Assembly: GCA_019637175.1 (NCBI GenBank)
Contig: JAHBWD010000001.1
Location: forward strand, 248,001-312,000
Length of the DNA stretch: 64,000 bases
DNA from: Labilithrix sp.
GTDB taxonomy: Bacteria > Myxococcota_A > Polyangia > Polyangiales > Polyangiaceae
Direction of reading: 5' to 3'
Positions 58,592-64,000 of the stretch are shown one piece after another. The notes below the pieces were generated by a model. The model ran no database searches. It was not told the origin of the DNA and worked only from the letters and a program-made list of their open reading frames with translations. The first letter of the stretch is position 1. The number at the start of each line of letters is the position of its first letter. The translations under genes and the position numbers were made by a program.

Positions 58592-59689
58592 ATGAAGATC
58601 CTCGGGAAATCGACCGGCGCCGCGGCCGTCATCGCGGTGGCCATCGGCCTCTCCGCGGTCCCGGCGTACGCGCAGCTCGCGCCGACGGGCACCGGTCCGA
58701 CCGCACCTCCCGCAGCCAAGCCGGCCGCGCCCGCGCAGCCCGCGGCGAAGCCCGCCGATCCGAAGGCGCTCCTCGCGTCGGGAGAGAAGAAGCTCAAGGC
58801 CAACGACTTCGCGGGCGCCCTCACGGACTTCGAAGCGTCGAACGCGGCCAAGCCCACGCCCGAGGCCGAGCGCTTCATCGGCCTGAGCCAAGACAAGCTC
58901 GGCAAGTTCACCGAGGCGCTCGCCGCCTACGAGCGCTTCCTCGCCAACGTCCCCGCCAACATGAAGGCGCAGGGCGAAGAGGCGAAGAAGCGCGTCGAAG
59001 AGATCAAGGCGATGCCGGGCAAGGTGCAGCTCGAGACGACGCCGGCGGGCGCGGCGATCCTCGTCGACGCGGCGAGCGATCCGAACGCGGCGCCGCTCCC
59101 GCAGACCACGCCGACCGAGATCGAGCTCAAGCCGGGCAAGCACACGATCAAGCTCACCGTCGAGGGCTACGAGCCGCTCGAGAAGGAGATCGACGTCGCC
59201 GGCGGCTCGAAGGCGGACCTGAAGCTCGAGCTCACGAAGAAGCCCGAGCCTCCGCCTCCGCCTCCGCCCCCGCCGGTCGTCGCCGAGCCGCCGGCGCCCG
59301 CGCCGACGCCGCCTCCTCCGCCTCCCGTCGAGCCGCGCAGCAAGGTCCCGGCCTACGTCACCGGCGCGGTCGCGATCCTCGCCGCCGGCGTCGGCACGGG
59401 CTTCGGCATCAAGGCGCTCTCGCAGTCGAGCGACTTCGACAAGAACCCGACGACGAAGAAGGCCGACGACGGCGAGAACAACGCCCTCGTCGCCGACATG
59501 ATGTTCGGCATCGCCATCACCTTCGGCGTGACGAGCGCCGTGCTCTTCCTCTCGAGCGACGCGCCGCAGAGCGCGAAGAAGTCCGCACCCCCGACGGTCG
59601 CGAAGAAGGCGCCGCCGAAGGTCACCATCACCCCCGCGCCCTACGTCTCGCCGACCGGCGGCGGCGCCGGCGCCGTGGTTCGTTTCTGA
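58592..59689 (+). CDS. Exported TPR-PEGA protein with two C-terminal membrane helices
   Basis: A 365-residue protein: signal peptide ending AYAQL (about 28), Pro/Ala-rich stretch, TPR repeats (ALLASGEKKLKANDFAGALTDFEAS, FIGLSQDKLGKFTEALAAYERFL), a PEGA segment (VQLETTPAGAAILVDAA...IELKPGKHTIKLTVEGYEPLEKEI), a Pro linker, and two hydrophobic helices (about 250-270 and 300-325). PEGA domains are surface or cell-wall-associated. It shares this plan with genes at 32859 and 62362. The small lipoprotein gene follows after 9 bases. Start ATG 58592. Confidence 0.85.
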   Translation: MKILGKSTGAAAVIAVAIGLSAVPAYAQLAPTGTGPTAPPAAKPAAPAQPAAKPADPKALLASGEKKLKANDFAGALTDFEASNAAKPTPEAERFIGLSQDKLGKFTEALAAYERFLANVPANMKAQGEEAKKRVEEIKAMPGKVQLETTPAGAAILVDAASDPNAAPLPQTTPTEIELKPGKHTIKLTVEGYEPLEKEIDVAGGSKADLKLELTKKPEPPPPPPPPPVVAEPPAPAPTPPPPPPVEPRSKVPAYVTGAVAILAAGVGTGFGIKALSQSSDFDKNPTTKKADDGENNALVADMMFGIAITFGVTSAVLFLSSDAPQSAKKSAPPTVAKKAPPKVTITPAPYVSPTGGGAGAVVRF

Positions 59690-59698
59690 GAGGACGAG

Positions 59699-59968
59699 AT
59701 GAAGGTCAAGAAGCTTCGCAAGGGACTCGCCCTCGTCATCGCCGCCTCCGCGTTCGGGCTCGGCTGCGAGCTCATCGTCGACTTCGATCGCACGAAGATC
59801 CCCGTCGAGGGGACCGACGCGACGCCGCAACCGACGCCTGACGGCGGCGGGATCGACACCGGCGTCGACACCGGTCAAGACGTCGCGGTCGACGCGCCCG
59901 CCGAGGCGAGCGACGCGGGCTCCGACGCCGCCGACACCGGCGACGCCGACGATCCCGACGCCATCTGA
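59699..59968 (+). CDS. Small Asp-rich lipoprotein
   Basis: An 89-residue lipoprotein: FGLGC lipobox (Cys23), then CELIVDFDRTKIPVEG, a motif recurring in Polyangia lipoproteins, and an acidic Asp/Ala/Thr tail (EASDAGSDAADTGDADDPD). GAGAGGACGAG precedes the ATG. Cotranscribed with the TPR-PEGA gene. Function unknown; possibly cleaved or truncated relative to larger relatives with Cys-rich C-terminal domains. Confidence 0.75.
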   Translation: MKVKKLRKGLALVIAASAFGLGCELIVDFDRTKIPVEGTDATPQPTPDGGGIDTGVDTGQDVAVDAPAEASDAGSDAADTGDADDPDAI

Positions 59969-59974
59969 CGGCCC

Positions 59975-61288
59975 TCAGCCCGCGAGCAGCTTCGCGACGG
60001 CTTCGACGTCGGCCGCGACGGGGATCGGCGCGTTCGCCAGCGGCGCGTCGACGTCGGGCAGCGTCCGCTCGTGGTAGCCGAGCTTGAGCTCGGTGAACTT
60101 GAGCGCGCTCGCGGTCGACACGACGACGACGCGCTCGTCCTTCGTGATGACGCCCCGCTCGCGGAGCTTGCGCGCGCACGCGAGGGCCACGCCGGTGTGC
60201 GGGCACGCGTAGAGGCCCGTGCGATCGGCGCGGGCGCACGCGTCGGCGAGCTCGCTCTCGGTCGCCTCTTCGACGACGCCGTTCATGGCGCGGAGCGCGG
60301 CCATCGCGCGCGGCGCGCTCACGGGGTTGCCGATGCGGATCGCGCTCGCCAAGGTGGGCTTGGCGGCGACGGGCGCGACCTCGTCGGCCTTGGCGACGAA
60401 CGCGCGGTACATCGGGTTCGCGTTCGCGGCCTGCGCGACGCAGAGCCTCGGCAGGCGGCTCACGACGCCGAGCTCCTTGGCCATGGAGAAGCCTGCGTAG
60501 AGAGCAGCGGAATTCCCCAGGTTTCCGCTGGGGATGACGACCCAGTCGGGGACCTCCCAGCCGAGCTGCTGCGCGATCTCGAGCGCGACCGTCTTCTGGC
60601 CCTCGATGCGAAGCGGGTTCATCGAGTTCGCGAGGTAGACGAGCCCGCGCGCCGCGAGCTCGCGCACGATCGCCATGCAGCCGTCGAAGTCGGTCTCGAG
60701 GGCGAGCACCTTCGCGCCGTGGGCGAGCGGCTGCACGAGCTGCGCGACGCTCACCATGCCCCGCGGCAAGAGCACGACCACGGGGAGCCCTGCCGCGGCG
60801 CCGTAGGCGGCGAGCGCCGCCGACGTGTCGCCCGTGCTCGCGCACGCGATGGCGCGCACCGCGAGCGCGCCCACGCTCTGTGCGTGCTTCACGACGCTCA
60901 CGAGCACGGTCATGCCGAGATCCTTGAAGGATCCGGTGTGCGTCGTGCCGCACTGCTTGACGAGCAGCTCGCCGAAGCCGAGCTCGCTCGCGAGCCGGCG
61001 CGCCGGATAGAGCGGCGTCATGCCTTCGCCCGTCGTGACGATCGCGTCGTCGGGGATCTCGGGCGCGACCCACTCCTTCTTGCTCCAGACGCCGGAGCGC
61101 GCCGAAGCCGACCATCGCGCGTCGAAGAGCGCGCGCCACTCGGGCCCGCTCTTGTCGCGCAGCGCGTCCATGTCGTGCGCGACCTCGAGCAGGCCGTCGC
61201 ACGTCGGGCAGCGATAGATCGCCTGCGTCAGCGGGAACGTGCCCGCGCAGCCTCGAAAGCAGCGGAACCGTGCGGAGGGGCTCGTCAT
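59975..61288 (-). CDS. thrC: Threonine synthase
   Basis: Converts O-phosphohomoserine to threonine with PLP. The 437-residue protein has an N-terminal zinc-ribbon-like set (C10, C14, C27, C30), the PLP Lys122 in THTGSFKDLGM, ACASTGDTSAALAAYGA and PSGNLGNSAAL. The longer N-terminus is seen in many bacterial ThrC. ATG 61288 abuts the preceding stop (TAGATG), so it is coupled to the Cys-rich lipoprotein. Confidence 0.93.
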   Translation of the reverse strand: MTSPSARFRCFRGCAGTFPLTQAIYRCPTCDGLLEVAHDMDALRDKSGPEWRALFDARWSASARSGVWSKKEWVAPEIPDDAIVTTGEGMTPLYPARRLASELGFGELLVKQCGTTHTGSFKDLGMTVLVSVVKHAQSVGALAVRAIACASTGDTSAALAAYGAAAGLPVVVLLPRGMVSVAQLVQPLAHGAKVLALETDFDGCMAIVRELAARGLVYLANSMNPLRIEGQKTVALEIAQQLGWEVPDWVVIPSGNLGNSAALYAGFSMAKELGVVSRLPRLCVAQAANANPMYRAFVAKADEVAPVAAKPTLASAIRIGNPVSAPRAMAALRAMNGVVEEATESELADACARADRTGLYACPHTGVALACARKLRERGVITKDERVVVVSTASALKFTELKLGYHERTLPDVDAPLANAPIPVAADVEAVAKLLAG

Positions 61289-62365
61289 CTACTTCGCGAC
61301 GCAGCGTAGGTACGGCGTGTTCACCGCGGAAGGGCGGCAGGCCTCCGTCGGCGCGCAATCGGAGTCGCGGCCGCAGACGTTCGCGCACTTCTTGAGCTCG
61401 GGATCGCAGTAGTCGGACTGGCACGTCGAGTCGTCGACGCACGCGGCGCCGGCGTCGGAGTCGGAGGCGGTCGTACCGGAGAAGCAGAACTTGAAGTAGT
61501 CGCTCCCGCTCGATCCGTAGAGGCAGTGGCCGTTCTCGAACCCGGCGACGGTGCGGCAGCTCGCGGTGTTCGAGCACGGGGGCCGGCAGATGCGGCCTCC
61601 GCCGAGGCCGATGCAGTTGTCGGTCGTGCAGTTGGTGCTGTCGGTGCACGCGTCGCCCGGAACGCTGGTCGCGCCGACCTCGGGGGTCGCGCAGATCCAG
61701 ATGTCGTGCGAGGGCGCGGGCGCGGCGACGGACTTCAAGCGGCAGATCGTCCCTGCGGCGCACTCGTTCTGCACGCAGCACGTGTCGAGGCATCGCTTCG
61801 GCGTGCCCGTGCAGAGGCCCGAGCGGCACTCGTTGTCGTTCACGCACGTGCTGCCCGGCGTCTTGCCGCCGGAGCTCGGCGGCGTGCGCGCGGCGAGCGC
61901 CGCGGGCACGCAATAGCCGCCGCCGGTGCCGCCGTTGAAGCACACGAACGAGGGCGCGCACTCCGCCGAGGTGCAGCAGGGCGTCGTGCAGATGGGGCCG
62001 GGGCCGCCGGTGATCGCCGTCGTGAGGATCGTGCTCGTGCCGCAGATCCGGCTCTTGCAGTCTTCGTTGACGCGGCAGGCGCCGCCGAGGTCGAGCGGAC
62101 CGGCTTCGCCTCCCTCCTGCGCGTCGGGCTGCGCGTCCTCGCCCGCGTCGAGCTCGCCTGCATCTTCGACGGGAGCGCCGGCGTCGGACACGCACTTGCT
62201 CGTGGTGGTGTCGCACGTCGTGCCGGGCGGGCACGACGAGGGATCGGTGCCCGTGCACCGGAACTCGGGGACGTCGCCGGGCACGATCAGGCTGCAGCCG
62301 AAGATCGCCGCCGTCGCGATCGCCGCCGCCGAAGCGAAGAGCCGCGCGACCGCCGATCGCCTCAT
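61289..62365 (-). CDS. Cys-rich, Asp-rich lipoprotein
   Basis: A 358-residue protein. Lipoprotein signal (AAIFGC, Cys24) followed by SLIVPGDVPEFRC, akin to the small lipoprotein at 59699, then an Asp/Glu-rich linker (DAGAPVEDAGELDAGED) and five to six Cys-rich repeats (CRVNEDCKSRICG, CVNDNECRSGLCTG, CTDSTNCTTDNCIG, CVDDSTCQSDYCD, CGRDSDCAPTEAC). The same repeat class occurs in the N-terminus of the RHS protein. Surface-exposed, disulfide-bonded. ATG 62365 overlaps the TPR gene stop (ATGA). Confidence 0.82.
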   Translation of the reverse strand: MRRSAVARLFASAAAIATAAIFGCSLIVPGDVPEFRCTGTDPSSCPPGTTCDTTTSKCVSDAGAPVEDAGELDAGEDAQPDAQEGGEAGPLDLGGACRVNEDCKSRICGTSTILTTAITGGPGPICTTPCCTSAECAPSFVCFNGGTGGGYCVPAALAARTPPSSGGKTPGSTCVNDNECRSGLCTGTPKRCLDTCCVQNECAAGTICRLKSVAAPAPSHDIWICATPEVGATSVPGDACTDSTNCTTDNCIGLGGGRICRPPCSNTASCRTVAGFENGHCLYGSSGSDYFKFCFSGTTASDSDAGAACVDDSTCQSDYCDPELKKCANVCGRDSDCAPTEACRPSAVNTPYLRCVAK

Positions 62366-63171
62366 CGGAACGATCCTCCGAGGAGGAAGACCCCGCCGCC
62401 CCGCACGGGCGACGCCGAAGGCGCGACCGCGGGCGCGGGATCGCGCGTTCTCCCGAAGTAGAGGTACGCGGTGGCGAGCGCGGCGACGACGCCGATCCCC
62501 AGCCCGACGTCGGCGACGATCGCCTGCGTGTGGGCGCGATCGCTCTTGCTCTGGAGATCGCCGAACGTTCCGTCGCGACCGGTGACGAAGTCGCTCGAAG
62601 GCTTGCTCGAGACGGCGAGGATGCCGAAGATCGCCCCGACGCCGAGGCCGACGACCGCGATCGAGCCCGCGGTGATCGTCGCGGCGTCGACGCGCCCGCG
62701 AGGTGGCTCCTCCGCCGGCGTCGCGGGCGGGGGCGTGGGTGCGTTGCTCGGGGCCGAAGGCGGCGCCACCGGCAGCTCGCGCTTCGCGCCCTCGATGCGC
62801 TTGACGATGTTCTCGGCCTTCACGCGCTCGGCGGCCGTCACCGACTCCATCTCGAGGTACTGCCGGAAGAAGACGATGGCCTCGTCGTATCTCTGGAGCT
62901 TCTCGTGGACGATGCCGAGGTTGAAGACGAGATCCTTGGCCTTGGGATCGAGGACGCGCGCGGCCTCGAGCTCGGCGATCGCCTCGCGATAGCTGCCGCC
63001 GGCGTACAGATCCTTGGCCCGCTGGAAGTGCTCCTGGGCCTTGCGCTGATCGTCCGTCTTCGCTTCGGTCGTCGCCTCTTTCACCTCCTGGGGAGGCTTC
63101 TGCTGCGCCATCGCGGGCAGTGGGGCGAGCACCGCGAGGAGGCACGGCAGGATGCGCAGTGCACGCGTCAT
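62362..63171 (-). CDS. Exported TPR protein with two C-terminal membrane helices
   Basis: A 269-residue protein: signal peptide ending AMAQQ (about 22), TPR repeats (QEHFQRAKDLYAGGSYREAIAELEAARVLDP, VFNLGIVHEKLQRYDEAIVFFRQYL), a Pro/Ala linker and two hydrophobic helices (about 170-190 and 222-240). It lacks the PEGA part of its relatives at 32859 and 58592. The gene order TPR protein, Cys-rich lipoprotein, thrC is translationally coupled. Function unknown. Confidence 0.82.
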   Translation of the reverse strand: MTRALRILPCLLAVLAPLPAMAQQKPPQEVKEATTEAKTDDQRKAQEHFQRAKDLYAGGSYREAIAELEAARVLDPKAKDLVFNLGIVHEKLQRYDEAIVFFRQYLEMESVTAAERVKAENIVKRIEGAKRELPVAPPSAPSNAPTPPPATPAEEPPRGRVDAATITAGSIAVVGLGVGAIFGILAVSSKPSSDFVTGRDGTFGDLQSKSDRAHTQAIVADVGLGIGVVAALATAYLYFGRTRDPAPAVAPSASPVRGGGVFLLGGSFR

Positions 63172-63251
63172 CGACTCGAAAGGTTAGCCGATTTCCGTCA
63201 CGGGGTGGCGCGCGTGTAAGAACGGCGCCGGCGACGCGTTGATCCCGCGCC

Positions 63252-63932
63252 ATGACGAGGAAGCGCAGGCGAGGCGAGGGGCTCATCTTGGTTCTGGTCC
63301 TGGGCAGCTTCGGCGCTGCGAGCGAGGCCCGCGCCGACGACGCGACGGTGACCGTCGGCGGGCAGGGGCAGCGGTTCTCCGACCCTCCCGAGCCGCGCGC
63401 GAACCCCGTCGCGGTCGACGATCCCGGCTATCGCCGCTACGACTTCGAGCCTCGCGAGCTCCGACGATCGCCGTTCCGCCTGACGCTCGGCCCCGCCGGC
63501 ATCACGACGGGCAAGGGCTTCGGCGTCGGCGTCGGCGTCGGCGCCGACTTCGGCGCGGGCTCCGTCGGCGGACGCCTCTCGGTCGCGTGGCTCCGCGGCG
63601 AGGGCACGAACGCCAACGGGACGAGCACGCCGACGGGCGACTCCGTCGGGCTCTACAGCGGCGAGCTCACGCTCGACCTCCACAAGCGTGGTCCCGTTCA
63701 CCCGATCATCGGCATGGGCCTCGGCTTTCTCCGCGTGAGCCGGCCCGACACGAGCGGCTGGGCGGGCATGGGCACGACCCGCCTCGGCGTCGAGTACGCG
63801 CTCGGCCTCGACGACGCCGACGTCCGCGTCGGCGCGAGCGTGACCGGCGGGCTCATCGGCCCGGTCGACAGCGACGTGAAGGACTTGAAGGCGTACGCGC
63901 TGACGGGGATCCACCTCGCGATCGGGTTCTGA
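63252..63932 (+). CDS. Probable outer-membrane beta-barrel protein
   Basis: A 226-residue protein with a signal peptide ending ARADD (about 28) and alternating hydrophobic strands rich in Gly (FRLTLGPAGITTGKGFGVGVGVG, RLSVAWLRGE, VGLYSGELTLDL). The last residue is Phe, the sorting signal for outer-membrane barrels. No specific family recognised. ATG 63252. Confidence 0.7.
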   Translation: MTRKRRRGEGLILVLVLGSFGAASEARADDATVTVGGQGQRFSDPPEPRANPVAVDDPGYRRYDFEPRELRRSPFRLTLGPAGITTGKGFGVGVGVGADFGAGSVGGRLSVAWLRGEGTNANGTSTPTGDSVGLYSGELTLDLHKRGPVHPIIGMGLGFLRVSRPDTSGWAGMGTTRLGVEYALGLDDADVRVGASVTGGLIGPVDSDVKDLKAYALTGIHLAIGF

Positions 63933-63985
63933 TCGCGCCGGCGATGCCGTCGCTTTTGCCGCCGGCGAGCTATAAGAGAGACGGC

Positions 63986-64000
63986 ATGTCCTCCGAAGCT
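63986..64000 (+). CDS. Start of a new gene, truncated by the window edge
   Basis: ATG 63986 (MSSEA) has an AAGAGAG-like ribosome site, and TATAAG (63971-63976) upstream could be its -10. Only five codons are visible, so the product is unknown. Confidence 0.45.

Overview
The window is high-GC DNA from a Myxococcota chromosome, most likely of the Polyangia (Labilithrix/Sorangium-like). The evidence is five Hanks-type Ser/Thr kinases in about 30 kb, a kinase-AAA ATPase fusion, a myxobacterial-type sigma factor beside a zinc-finger kinase, many Asp/Ala-Gly-rich and Cys-rich lipoproteins, TPR/PEGA proteins, and a giant RHS/YD-repeat lipoprotein. GTG and TTG starts are common. Most neighbours overlap by 4 nt or sit a few bases apart. 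No rRNA, tRNA, CRISPR array or intact transposon was seen.

Layout. 1-2.3 kb: end of an efflux operon (TolC-like protein) and a flippase-like membrane protein. 2.3-6.4 kb: B12-dependent ribonucleotide reductase nrdJ with a terminator and, far upstream, a tandem NrdR-box candidate. 6.6-16.4 kb: a six-gene minus-strand run (sigma factor, two M16 peptidase-like proteins, a YhbY RNA-binding protein, a kinase-AAA giant and a second kinase). A kinase with an anti-sigma-like zinc finger is divergent from the sigma factor. 18.1-26.2 kb: a frameshifted integrase remnant, a small TPR-like gene and the 2450-residue RHS lipoprotein. 26.4-31.4 kb: hemW with a kinase, divergent from the bifunctional (p)ppGpp enzyme rel. 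31.4-35.4 kb: a lipoprotein, a TPR protein and a kinase. 35.5-36.9 kb: trmFO.

36.9-45.8 kb is a complete assimilatory sulfur cluster. On the minus strand are sat, cysC, cysI, cysH and an SsuA/TauA-like binding protein. On the plus strand are an XRE-cupin regulator, ABC ATPase, permease and cobA, with a convergent siroheme synthase domain (cysG N-part). Sulfate is activated and reduced to sulfide, siroheme is made for the sulfite reductase, and an alkanesulfonate-type importer supplies organosulfur. The sat and ABC promoters share a TATAGTGAA element placed so that transcripts should be leaderless.

45.8-64 kb: an orphan DNA methyltransferase, a MepA-like murein endopeptidase, a beta-propeller di-heme cytochrome, plsB, methylmalonyl-CoA epimerase with a persulfide dioxygenase, a glycosyltransferase, threonine synthase, and sets of TPR/PEGA proteins paired with small lipoproteins. 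The window ends at the first codons of a new gene.
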